Origin: an uncultured Lachnospiraceae bacterium
Lineage (GTDB): Bacteria; Bacillota; Clostridia; Lachnospirales; Lachnospiraceae
DNA length: 64,000 bases
Direction of reading: 5' to 3'
NCBI GenBank assembly: GCA_902770965.1
Contig: CACXUY010000004.1
Location: forward strand, 1-64,000
In this document: positions 25,354 through 33,526 of the stretch, one piece after another
Layout of the letters: each line of letters opens with the position of its first letter
Numbering within the stretch: the first letter of the stretch is position 1
Notes under the pieces: model-generated
Told to the model about the DNA's origin: nothing
Databases searched by the model: none
What the model saw: only the letters and a program-made list of their open reading frames with translations
Position numbers and translations under genes: made by a program

Positions 25354-26538
25354 ATGGATAGTTCGCATTACACCTTCAAAGACGCGGTGCCTCTTGCGCC
25401 GCTCAAGATCATAGCGATGGAAAACTGCTATGATTTTGCCGCTAAAGTCGACAGATATATCGTTGAAGACCGTCAACAAGCCAGCAAGAACCTGAGGGAC
25501 GACCTTGAGGTGAGGCAGCGCCATTACAACGAGGACACTTTTCTCATAAAAGCTGAATGCCCCCGCTTTGGTTCTGGCGAAGGCAAGGGTATGATACGCT
25601 CTTCAGTCCGAGGAGACGATGTTTTCATCATCACTGATGTCATCAACCACAGCCTTTCCTATAATATGTACGGTCAGACTCATTACATGTCGCCTGACGA
25701 TCATTTTCAGGATCTAAAGAGGATCGTAGCCGCGGCACTTCCTACCGCCCGGAGGATAAATGTCATCATGCCGTTCTTGTATGAGAGCAGGCAGCATAAG
25801 CGCACAGACCGTGAATCACTGGATTGCGCGATGGCGCTTGAAGAGCTTGCCGGGATGGGGGTGACGAATATCATCACATTTGACGCCCATGATCCCAGGG
25901 TGCAGAACGCGATCCCTCTGCATGATTTTGACAACTATTCCCCTGTACTGCAGTTCATGGAGACGATCATTAATAATGACAAGGATTTCACTATCGACAA
26001 GCGCAGCCTTATGATCATAAGCCCCGACGAAGGCGCCATGGGAAGAGCTGTCTATCTTGCGAACAACCTTGGAGTCGATATGGGCATGTTCTACAAGCGC
26101 CGCGATTATACAAAGATTGTGAACGGCAAGAATCCGATCGTCGCTCATGAATTCCTGGGGTCTGATGTCGATGGCAAGACCGTCATCATAATCGATGACA
26201 TGATCGCATCGGGAGACAGCATGCTCGACACCTCACGTGCCCTCAAGAAGAGGGGTGCGAAGAAGGTCATCGTGTGCTGCACATTCGGCCTTTTCACTTC
26301 GGGCTTCGAAGCTTTTGATAAAAGCTATGCCAATGGAGATTTCGATTACATCATTACCACTAATCTCAACTACCGCGATCCCGAGATATACACGAAGCCC
26401 TGGTACTATGAAACAGACATGACCAGTTACGTGGCGGCCATTGTGAACACGATGAACCATGACGTCTCTACGGCGAACGTGCTGTCGCCTACGGAGCGCG
26501 TGCAGCAGCTTATCAACCGCTTCAAGGATGATATGTGA
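25354..26538 (+). CDS. prs: Ribose-phosphate pyrophosphokinase, long divergent form
   Basis: 394 residues, longer than the usual 310-320. Flexible-loop region RQHKRTDRESLDCAMALEEL, divalent-metal region FDAHDPRVQNAIP, and PRPP-loop VIIIDDMIASGDSMLDT are present. It makes PRPP for purine, pyrimidine, histidine and NAD synthesis. Start: AAGGAG lies 9 nt before ATG 25354, whereas the ATG at 25330 has no site. The stop codon lies in the first unit of a five-copy 16-bp tandem repeat. Confidence 0.92.
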   Translation: MDSSHYTFKDAVPLAPLKIIAMENCYDFAAKVDRYIVEDRQQASKNLRDDLEVRQRHYNEDTFLIKAECPRFGSGEGKGMIRSSVRGDDVFIITDVINHSLSYNMYGQTHYMSPDDHFQDLKRIVAAALPTARRINVIMPFLYESRQHKRTDRESLDCAMALEELAGMGVTNIITFDAHDPRVQNAIPLHDFDNYSPVLQFMETIINNDKDFTIDKRSLMIISPDEGAMGRAVYLANNLGVDMGMFYKRRDYTKIVNGKNPIVAHEFLGSDVDGKTVIIIDDMIASGDSMLDTSRALKKRGAKKVIVCCTFGLFTSGFEAFDKSYANGDFDYIITTNLNYRDPEIYTKPWYYETDMTSYVAAIVNTMNHDVSTANVLSPTERVQQLINRFKDDM

Positions 26539-26610
26539 TAGTTGATATATGTGATAGTTGGCATATGTGATAGTTGATCTATGTGACAGTTGGCATATGT
26601 GAAAATGGGT
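26531..26610 (+). repeat. Five-copy 16-bp tandem repeat spanning prs stop codon
   Basis: Units ATATGTGATAGTTGAT and ATATGTGATAGTTGGC alternate from 26531, so there is also a 32-bp higher-order period. The fourth and fifth units have diverged. The first unit holds the prs stop (TGA 26536-26538). Confidence 0.92.
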
Positions 26611-26751
26611 ATGCGACCCCATGCTTCAGCGAGGCACGCGCATGGCCGCACACGGAGAGATAACGGCTCTGCTCAGCCCGGGCTGCGGGCTTGTACAGCT
26701 GATGCTGCCGGTCTTAGCATATGGATTTATCGAAGATAAGGAGTTACAAGC

Positions 26752-28419
26752 ATGAAAACAGATATAGAGATAGCCCAGAGCTGCAAACCGGAGTCCATGG
26801 AAGCCATCGCCGCCAAGGCGGGCATACCGGATGAGTACTGGACTCCATACGGCCGCTCCATGGCTAAGGTCGATTATCATTATGTAGAAAAATGTGACAA
26901 GCCCGACGGCAAGCTCGTGCTGGTCACCGCCATCCACCCTACCCCGGCAGGTGAGGGCAAGACGACCACCACAGTCGGCCTTGCCGATGGTCTGAGGCGT
27001 ATCGGCAAGAAATCCGTTGTCGCTCTCAGGGAGCCTTCTTTAGGTCCTGTATTCGGCATAAAGGGCGGCGCTGCGGGCGGCGGCTACGCTCAGGTCATAC
27101 CTATGGAGAATATCAACCTCCACTTTACCGGTGATTTCCACGCCATCGGTGCGGCGAACAACCTTCTTGCGGCAATGCTTGACAACCACATTCAGCAGGG
27201 CAACGCCCTGGACATTGATGTCAAGAACATACCCTGGAAGCGCTGCGTTGATATGAACGACCGCCAGCTGCGTTATGTCATCGACGGTATAGGCGGGCGG
27301 CTTCAGGGCGTTCCGAGGGAGGACAGCTTCCAGATCACGGTTGCTTCGGAGATCATGGCCATTCTCTGCCTCTCCTCCGGCATCATGGATTTAAAGGACA
27401 GGATAGGCAGGATCGTCTGCGCATACACAAGGGACGGCAAGCCTGTGACAGCCAATGACCTCCACGCTGCCGGAGCCATGACTGCTTTGCTGAAGGACGC
27501 CATCAACCCGAACCTTGTACAGACGCTCGAAGGAACGCCTGCATTTGTCCACGGAGGCCCCTTCGCTAACATCGCTCATGGCTGCAACTCCGTGCTTGCG
27601 ACTAAGCTTGCCATGAAGACCGGCGATTACGCCATAACCGAAGCAGGCTTTGGCGCTGACCTCGGCGCAGAAAAGTTCCTTGATATAAAATGCCGCATGG
27701 CCGGGCTCACACCTTCCTGCGTGGTCGTGGTCGCCACCATACGCGCCCTTAAGCATCACGGAGGCTGCCCTAAAGCCTCCCTCTCAGAGGAGAATATTGA
27801 AGCCTTACGCGCAGGCCTCCCGAACCTTATGCGCCATGTAGACAACATGCTGAACGTCTATCATCTGCCTGTGGTCGTCGCGATCAACCGCTTCACATCG
27901 GATACGGACGCGGAGATAGCCATGGTAAGGGATGCCTGCAGGAAGCGTGACGTGAACGTAGCTTTGGCGGATGTATGGGCAAAAGGCGGTGAGGGCGGCA
28001 TAGAGCTTGCTGAGGAGGTCGTTCGTCTCTGCGAGCAGCCTAACAGCTTCTCGTTCAGCTATGACGCTGAAGACGGGATACGCAAGAAGCTCGAGGACAT
28101 CACGAGGAACGTCTATCACGGCGACAGTCTTGTCCTCACTAAGCCGGCAGAGAAGCAGCTTGCCGAGCTGACGGCTCTGGGCTTCGATAAGCTTCCGATA
28201 TGCGTTGCGAAGACGCAGTACTCCTTCTCCGATGATCCTTCTCTTCTTGGCGCTCCCGAAGGCTTCACGGTCACCGTCCGTGAGCTTAGGGTATCTGCCG
28301 GAGCGGGCTTCGTGGTTGCTCTTACCGGTGACATCATGACGATGCCCGGACTGCCGAAGATACCGGCGGCTGAGAGGATCGACATAGATGCCGACGGCAA
28401 GATAACCGGATTGTTCTGA
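26752..28419 (+). CDS. fhs: Formate-tetrahydrofolate ligase
   Basis: 555 residues, full length. P-loop [17 protein letters not shown] at about 62-78, then [35 protein letters not shown] and [15 protein letters not shown] are family hallmarks. It makes 10-formyl-THF from formate and ATP for purine synthesis or one-carbon metabolism. AAGGAG precedes ATG 26752. No acetogenesis genes are adjacent. Confidence 0.97.
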   Translation: MKTDIEIAQSCKPESMEAIAAKAGIPDEYWTPYGRSMAKVDYHYVEKCDKPDGKLVLVTAIHPTPAGEGKTTTTVGLADGLRRIGKKSVVALREPSLGPVFGIKGGAAGGGYAQVIPMENINLHFTGDFHAIGAANNLLAAMLDNHIQQGNALDIDVKNIPWKRCVDMNDRQLRYVIDGIGGRLQGVPREDSFQITVASEIMAILCLSSGIMDLKDRIGRIVCAYTRDGKPVTANDLHAAGAMTALLKDAINPNLVQTLEGTPAFVHGGPFANIAHGCNSVLATKLAMKTGDYAITEAGFGADLGAEKFLDIKCRMAGLTPSCVVVVATIRALKHHGGCPKASLSEENIEALRAGLPNLMRHVDNMLNVYHLPVVVAINRFTSDTDAEIAMVRDACRKRDVNVALADVWAKGGEGGIELAEEVVRLCEQPNSFSFSYDAEDGIRKKLEDITRNVYHGDSLVLTKPAEKQLAELTALGFDKLPICVAKTQYSFSDDPSLLGAPEGFTVTVRELRVSAGAGFVVALTGDIMTMPGLPKIPAAERIDIDADGKITGLF

Positions 28420-28493
28420 GCAGGCACGCTCCATTAAAGCCAAAACAAACAAAGCTGGCCATAGGATTAAAGCGCAAAAAACGAAAAGCAGGT

Positions 28494-28591
28494 GTAACTA
28501 TTCGCGCCCCAGGATAGCTGTTATCATACGTCCGAAGTGCAAGCACTTCGTCCTGTATTCTAACAGTCATCTTGGGGTGCTGAGTTATTAC
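28494..28591. repeat. Composite element: B hairpin nested in element A
   Basis: Outer ends GTAACTATTCGCGCCCCAG and TGGGGTGCTGAGTTATTAC are the two halves of element A. Between them (28513-28571) sits the 59-bp hairpin B, with a perfect inner stem CGAAGTGC/GCACTTCG. The right end supplies the TAA of the lysozyme-like gene (28588-28590). It lies between convergent fhs and the lysozyme-like gene. Confidence 0.88.
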
Positions 28592-29265
28592 AAATATTGC
28601 TTCACAAGTTCGACATAGAACATATTGCCGTAGGCATAGCGCCATCCTCCGTTGGCACGGATGGCGATGGCGTTGTTGTATTTTTTCTTCTGACCGCCCG
28701 ATTTTTCTTCAGCGTAATTCGAGGCAAGTTCTGCCGTATGCTTTCCTCCGTTGTCCCTTACGTACCGCATATAAGACGGACCGTAATTGTAAGACTGGAT
28801 CAGGCTGTCAATATCTACACCATATCGTTCCTTGTAGCCAAGAAGCTCATCGAAATAAACGCAGGCCTGCTCGATGGATGCTTCGGGATCCAGTGAGTTA
28901 GGGGGGAGCTCGGCGGACTCACTGGACTGCATGACATCTTTTCCTTGTCCGCCGCTTTCAACCTGCATGATGGCAAGGAGGTAGTCGACGTAATCCTCAA
29001 GTCCGTGTCTGGAGGCACTGCTCTCAAGCATATCTTTATATGCCAGGACCTGTTCTGAGAGCTGTCTCTTGCCAACATAGATATAGCGCCGGTAGAGACG
29101 GACTCCGATGACAGTAAAAAGTATTACCAGAATGACAGCCGTTGATATGATGATACGTCTCTGCTTCTGCGATTTTCCTCTGGATTTATTGTTTTTCTCT
29201 CGGATTCTTTTTGCGGTCTGTGCCGTGCTTTTCGTGCCGTGGCTTCTGTTCGATGTTTTATTCAT
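28588..29265 (-). CDS. Membrane-anchored lysozyme-like transglycosylase
   Basis: 225 residues. A basic N-terminus (about 1-40), one TM segment (IIISTAVILVILFTVIGVRL, about 38-58), then a lysozyme-like domain of the CwlT/pfam13702 kind: LLAIMQVESGG (catalytic Glu in MQVESGG), DVMQSSES, SIEQACVYFDELL, SYNYGP. It would cut peptidoglycan outside the membrane. Start at 29265, 6 nt from GGAG. Its last codon and stop lie in element A. Confidence 0.85.
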   Translation of the reverse strand: MNKTSNRSHGTKSTAQTAKRIREKNNKSRGKSQKQRRIIISTAVILVILFTVIGVRLYRRYIYVGKRQLSEQVLAYKDMLESSASRHGLEDYVDYLLAIMQVESGGQGKDVMQSSESAELPPNSLDPEASIEQACVYFDELLGYKERYGVDIDSLIQSYNYGPSYMRYVRDNGGKHTAELASNYAEEKSGGQKKKYNNAIAIRANGGWRYAYGNMFYVELVKQYL

Positions 29266-29329
29266 AACAAACTCCATGTCATAAGCTGATCTTTCCCCGA
29301 TATAATATCAGGGAGCCATTCTGACAATT

Positions 29330-29944
29330 TCAGATAAAGCTTTTTATAAATATCTCGATACCGATAAAGATGAGAATGATCCCACCTAATTTATTCGCCT
29401 TCCCTTTCATGCGTGAACCCAGAATCTGACCAATATTTAAGCCTGAGAAGCATATAATGAAAGTGACCAGACCGATGATCACGGACGCGGTCACGGACGC
29501 TGCCAGCCCGTATCCTGCAATAGTGAAGCCTACAGAAAGAGCGTCGATGGATGTGGCGATGCCTTGTACGAGGAGCGTGGAGAAGGCGATTCTTCTGACA
29601 TGGCCGTATATGGCATCAGCACCTTCGGAAATGTCCGCAGCTTCGGCAGAATCGTCATCTTCCTTCTCAAGAAGCATTTTTCCGCCGATATAGACCAGCA
29701 AAACGAGCGCGATCCAAGGTATGGCGGGCTCAAGAAAACCGAAGATGCCGATGATGGTATGGACAAAGAGCCAGCCGGCCAGGGGCATTAAGGTCTGAAA
29801 TAGAGCGAATGTGCCGGCGATGAAGGACATGCGGCCCTTGCTCATATTTTTTTCAAAGAAGGAGTCAGCGATGGATACGGAAAAGGCATCCATGGCAAGT
29901 CCTGCTCCCAACAATATGCTATTGAAAAAAAACAAATAATCCAT
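29330..29944 (-). CDS. MntP/YtaF-type manganese efflux pump
   Basis: 204 residues with about six TM segments. The two MntP half-motifs are seen: GLAMDAFSVSIADSF near the N-terminus and GIATSIDALSVGFTIAG after an acidic cytoplasmic loop (EKEDDDSAEAAD). It probably exports Mn2+; YtaF-type paralogues of unknown substrate are similar. The leader contains GGGGAGAAGC, faintly like the manganese riboswitch, but this was not accepted. Confidence 0.85.
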   Translation of the reverse strand: MDYLFFFNSILLGAGLAMDAFSVSIADSFFEKNMSKGRMSFIAGTFALFQTLMPLAGWLFVHTIIGIFGFLEPAIPWIALVLLVYIGGKMLLEKEDDDSAEAADISEGADAIYGHVRRIAFSTLLVQGIATSIDALSVGFTIAGYGLAASVTASVIIGLVTFIICFSGLNIGQILGSRMKGKANKLGGIILIFIGIEIFIKSFI

Positions 29945-30332
29945 ACCTTAGCACCTCGCAATAATAAACCGAAGCTTAGTTAGTCCTGCCCACTGACGAG
30001 CGGATTATCTTTCCGGCATTCCTCCATACAAATTCTCCCATTATTCGTGCCTTGCTTCTCCCCTTTTTAGCATAGCACAAACGCTTTCTTATTATACATG
30101 ATGGCAGGGAATTGTAAAGAATAAAGCAAAAAGTAATATTTTGATTTTGAAGGATTATATTGAGCGCTTCAGAGCGTTTCATCATACAATAAGCAAAAGA
30201 GCGGCTTGTAAATATTATTGCAGCTGACTTTTGTTCTTTATTATTTTTATCTTTTGAAGTATAATGGTAAACAGCAGTCGTATAAAACGAGATCGTTGGC
30301 CAGGTTCTTTGACCTTATATGAGGCGAAGCAT
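29945..30332. other. AT-rich divergent intergenic region before abiH
   Basis: About 390 bp without a supported gene. The right part is strongly AT-rich and contains a perfect TATAAT at 30260-30265. Confidence 0.5.
30260..30265 (+). promoter_or_regulatory. Putative -10 box for abiH
   Basis: TATAAT 68 bp before the small leader frame and about 140 bp before abiH, in very AT-rich DNA. No clear -35 box at 17 bp. Confidence 0.4.
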
Positions 30333-30464
30333 ATGGACACGATAGTTATTAATTTTAAAAGAAAGGAGCGTGAGGGGACGCTCGGCGAGCTCCTCCGTGT
30401 ATTAAATGAGAATTACTTTTTTGATTGGAAATGGTTTCGACCTGGGAGCAGGACTGAAGACTGA
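30333..30464 (+). other. Possible leader ORF overlapping abiH start
   Basis: 43-codon frame from ATG 30333 (MDTIVINFKRKEREGTLGEL...) with GAGGCG upstream. It overlaps the first 59 nt of abiH in a different frame. A GGAGC/GCTCC pairing lies around 30365-30395. It may couple or limit abiH translation, since abiH itself has no visible Shine-Dalgarno sequence. Not proven to be translated. Confidence 0.3.
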
Positions 30465-31449
30465 CTACAGCTCTTTTTACAAATCAAAGCTCGCTCCTCT
30501 CAAGAGCGCAGGTACGTCGAATGAACTGATCGCAGCACTTTCCCCCGGATACTATTCGTGGGGGGAGATGGAGACGGCCCTTGGTCAGTTTGAATCTAAG
30601 AATAGCGTAGACGACTTCCTTCTCTGGAAGGATGAGCTTGAGACTCTCCTTGAGGAGTACATGGCTGAACAACAGGAGCTTTTTGCGGGCACCTTCTCCG
30701 GAAAAGGCGAAGCCATCGCAGAGAGTTTTGTGAGGTCTACCACTGATTTCTATGATGGCTTACAGCGCATACAGCGGGACAACATCGAGAAGACGATCTC
30801 TCAGATAGGCGAGAAGATCCAGTATTCCTTCATCAATTTCAACTACACGGATGCCTTTGACCGCTATCTGATGACGACCAGATCCTTCTTGAAGAATGGA
30901 GTCATCGGTCAGCACAAGCATTCCAGCATGATATTCGCCGACACGCTCGACCGTCTCGTACATGTACATGGTACCATGGGCAGCGGCATAGTCCTCGGGG
31001 TCAATGACGAGAGCCAGATAGCAAATGAGGCCTGGCAGTCTGACTACACCGCACAGCGACTCCTTATCAAGGAAAACATTGATGATATATTAGGTCAGGC
31101 CAGGATTAAGACCGCTGAGAAGATGATAGATCAGAGCCGCATTGTCTGCGTATACGGAATGTCTCTTTCCGCTACTGACAGGAATTGGTGGAATTATATA
31201 TATCGCTGGCTTATGAGCAATTCTGACCGCAGGCTTCTCCTCTTCGCTTACGATGAAAAGAACAGCAACAGGGTCACTGCCTACAGGACCTTTATGAATA
31301 TGTACAGCACTCAGAACCGCTTCAAGGAGATCATTGACATCCCTGACAGAGAGTGGGAATCAGTGAAGAATCGGATTTTTGCAAGAAGCAGCTCGGGCAT
31401 GTTCAGCGTAGCATCCATAGAAGGAGAGACTTCCGGATCAGAAGCATAA
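30406..31449 (+). CDS. abiH: AbiH-family abortive infection protein
   Basis: 347 residues. Family hallmarks in order: FLIGNGFDLGAGLKTDYSSF (residues about 5-24), a helical region, FINFNYTDAFDR, VHVHGTMGSGIVLGVND, and near the C-terminus VCVYGMSLSATDRNWW. AbiH proteins protect against phages by an unknown abortive mechanism and usually act alone. The gene has its own AT-rich upstream region and a terminator, so it is an independent insertion-like unit between mntP and the CotH genes. No ribosome binding site stands before the ATG. Confidence 0.9.
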   Translation: MRITFLIGNGFDLGAGLKTDYSSFYKSKLAPLKSAGTSNELIAALSPGYYSWGEMETALGQFESKNSVDDFLLWKDELETLLEEYMAEQQELFAGTFSGKGEAIAESFVRSTTDFYDGLQRIQRDNIEKTISQIGEKIQYSFINFNYTDAFDRYLMTTRSFLKNGVIGQHKHSSMIFADTLDRLVHVHGTMGSGIVLGVNDESQIANEAWQSDYTAQRLLIKENIDDILGQARIKTAEKMIDQSRIVCVYGMSLSATDRNWWNYIYRWLMSNSDRRLLLFAYDEKNSNRVTAYRTFMNMYSTQNRFKEIIDIPDREWESVKNRIFARSSSGMFSVASIEGETSGSEA

Positions 31450-31464
31450 TAGCGTTAAGTGCAG

Positions 31465-31515
31465 AACCGGGTATTACGCCTCAGAGGTATGTGGCGTGAT
31501 CCCCGGTTTGTTTTA
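31465..31515 (+). terminator. Terminator of abiH
   Basis: Hairpin with arms AACCGGGTATTACGCC and GGCGTGATCCCCGGTT, followed by TGTTTTAT. It lies 16 bp beyond the abiH stop and between convergent genes. Confidence 0.85.
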
Positions 31516-31516
31516 T

Positions 31517-31550
31517 CTGTATCATGTTCAACACTGTATCATGTTCAATA
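31517..31550 (-). repeat. 17-bp tandem duplication spanning CotH stop codon
   Basis: CTGTATCATGTTCAACA and CTGTATCATGTTCAATA are adjacent, with one difference. The stop codon of the minus-strand CotH-like gene (31545-31547) lies in the second unit. Confidence 0.85.
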
Positions 31551-33380
31551 CTGCGGTTTTGCTATGAGAAGCTCTTTTAATGTTTTTAGATAGGAATAAA
31601 GCTTCTTCTGCCTGAACCCTATTGCTTCTGCAACCCTGGCCGCAGCGTGCTGAGTGGTATAATCGGCGATTATGGTGAATTGCCTGTTTCCGTCCACTCC
31701 GGGTTCCTTTTCTACCAGATGGTCCTTGTACACGCAGATATAACGTCCGCTGTCTTTGTTGTAGAACCTGACACTACCGTCTGAGCTGACCTGGGTCATC
31801 CATTCCTGCGCAGTTATGTTCTGGCGCGGTTCGGCAACAGGGACATAACGCTGCTCACGGACCGGCACGGACGTTTCGGTATCTGCGGCAGCTGTATTCG
31901 CTGTTCCATCCGTAGTCTCATCAATTGGTACTTCGGTGAAATCATCCATATACGTAAGACGTGCATGATTGCCGCCGGTAAGATAATATTCACCGTCAAG
32001 GCTGCCGACCAGGCAGTAACCGTCGGGCAGTATTTCGAGCCTGACAGCACCTATCTCGGACGACAAACCGTTCTCGGTAAGATATAGGCCGTCTGCCTCC
32101 ATAATATATGTGCCGGGTGTGACAGGGTCACGCATAACCAGCCATCTGTCAAGAATATCAGTGCGAGCGTCTATCCATCCGGCAAAATTGTTAAGGCTGA
32201 CATCAAAATCGTCTCTGCCCCACCTCTCGTTATTCTTGTTTGCGGCTTCTCTTATGCCATCAGCCATCTGAAGGATCTCCGCCTTCGTCTGATGCACATA
32301 GTCTCTTACCAGGCCGCCCCACAGCTCCACGACCCTTGTCCTGAACTGAGGGATGTCCATCAGCCACATTATCAGGTGGGTGTTAGGATCTTCTGAGTTA
32401 TGAAGGCTCGAATAAACCCACATGAGCTCCGTTGCGCCTCCCCATCTATTTCCCAGACATTTGTCAAAATCCCAGGCAGGACCTGCGTGAATAGTATCGT
32501 CCGCTCCGTCCGTGTACACGAAAAATGAAGTCAAGGTGGCATCAAGGTTAAAAGCATATTCGTTAAGGATATAATAATAAGCGAAAGAGTCCACATCAAT
32601 GCGCTTGCTTACTTCTTCCCAGTTGCCGTGTTTAGCGTAATAACAAAGGGCATTCCATTTGAAAGAGAATGAAGAAACAGCTTTTTTCCTTACAGTCATG
32701 TCTTCACTTATGGCATCCTTGAGGCAGAGATGATCGCCAAATGAAGAATAGAAATCAATGTCCTCTTCAAGATAAGGCTGATCGAGCTCCATAATGATAG
32801 CATCCTCGTTGTGCAGGTCGAGCACGACATCAGAGATCTCTGCTTTATGGCAAATAAAATATAGTCCCAGGTATTCGCCATTGATGTACAGTTCTACGTA
32901 GGTGCCGTCCGTGGTGCCTTGTATGCCCATCTTTCTTGCCAGCGACAAGGCAAACGTATTCCTCAGGTGAGTGCTGTCGTAATAATTCGCGAGTAGCACC
33001 CATCTTTTAGTAGCCCCAAGGCCAAAGAGGTTTTGTTTATCAGTCAATCTTATCTGATAAGGTTTTTTCTTTTTGTCCCAGGTGGTGTTACCTCGTCCTT
33101 GGATACGTACGTTCTCCTGAAATGATATGAGGCTGCCTCTGGCGTCATAGATCGATATGGTGTTGCCGGCATATTCGATCTTTTTTTCTCCGCTGTTCAG
33201 GTCTTCCAGGGTAGTGTCTCTTAGCTTTATCTCCATCCTGGGAAGACCGTTGTCGGCATAAGCAGATCCCGGGAAAATGATAAGGACCATTACCGCGACC
33301 AGAATCGTGAAAAAGAAGCTGAAAAAGGCGCCGGCTTTTTTTTCTGTGACAGATTTCCAGTTTTTCTTAATAATAACCAT
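31545..33380 (-). CDS. Secreted CotH-family protein with C-terminal beta-trefoil-like region
   Basis: 611 residues. Signal peptide ending AYA-D, then a CotH kinase-like domain: IQGRGNTTWDKKKKPYQIRL, RWVLLANYYDSTHLRN, YVELYINGEYLGLYFI, DDTIHAGPAWDFDKCLGN. After about residue 420 comes a repetitive region (FYNKDSGRYICVY, EYYLTGG) resembling a beta-trefoil or fascin-like fold. CotH of Bacillus phosphorylates spore coat proteins; targets of clostridial secreted CotH proteins are unknown. Start uncertain: 33380 has only a weak site, and the frame runs on to 33446 through repeat element C. Confidence 0.85.
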   Translation of the reverse strand: MVIIKKNWKSVTEKKAGAFFSFFFTILVAVMVLIIFPGSAYADNGLPRMEIKLRDTTLEDLNSGEKKIEYAGNTISIYDARGSLISFQENVRIQGRGNTTWDKKKKPYQIRLTDKQNLFGLGATKRWVLLANYYDSTHLRNTFALSLARKMGIQGTTDGTYVELYINGEYLGLYFICHKAEISDVVLDLHNEDAIIMELDQPYLEEDIDFYSSFGDHLCLKDAISEDMTVRKKAVSSFSFKWNALCYYAKHGNWEEVSKRIDVDSFAYYYILNEYAFNLDATLTSFFVYTDGADDTIHAGPAWDFDKCLGNRWGGATELMWVYSSLHNSEDPNTHLIMWLMDIPQFRTRVVELWGGLVRDYVHQTKAEILQMADGIREAANKNNERWGRDDFDVSLNNFAGWIDARTDILDRWLVMRDPVTPGTYIMEADGLYLTENGLSSEIGAVRLEILPDGYCLVGSLDGEYYLTGGNHARLTYMDDFTEVPIDETTDGTANTAAADTETSVPVREQRYVPVAEPRQNITAQEWMTQVSSDGSVRFYNKDSGRYICVYKDHLVEKEPGVDGNRQFTIIADYTTQHAAARVAEAIGFRQKKLYSYLKTLKELLIAKPQY

Positions 33381-33399
33381 CTCTTTTATATCATCTTTA

Positions 33400-33515
33400 C
33401 ATTGAAAGCCGGCTTCCGCGAAGCGGGCGGCCATATAGGGATGCATTCATACACGCATGTATGCTGCAACGACTTCTATACGTCGTGGCAGCACAGGCGT
33501 GCTATGGATGTTTTC
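33400..33515 (-). repeat. Dispersed element C, full copy
   Basis: About 115 bp between the two CotH genes. It contains CCGCGAAGCGGG, then TATAGGGATGCAT, then a long hairpin with arms CTGCAACGAC and GTCGTGGCAG, and ends CGTGCTATGGATG. Other copies: 37953, 50537 and parts at 44286 and 45092. Confidence 0.85.
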
Positions 33516-33526
33516 ATATTAATATA

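Noticed and set aside
26539-26751. THF riboswitch upstream of fhs
   Set aside because: The region is mainly the 16-bp repeat and GC-rich hairpins. The conserved core of either THF riboswitch class was not seen.
29945-30075. Manganese (yybP-ykoY) riboswitch upstream of the MntP-type gene
   Set aside because: GGGGAGAAGC is present on the minus strand, but the second conserved loop (GAGACC-like) and the closing stem could not be found.
33381-33446. Longer start of the CotH-like gene at 33446
   Set aside because: The extra residues are translated repeat element C and precede a proper signal peptide, so a start at 33380 is more likely.
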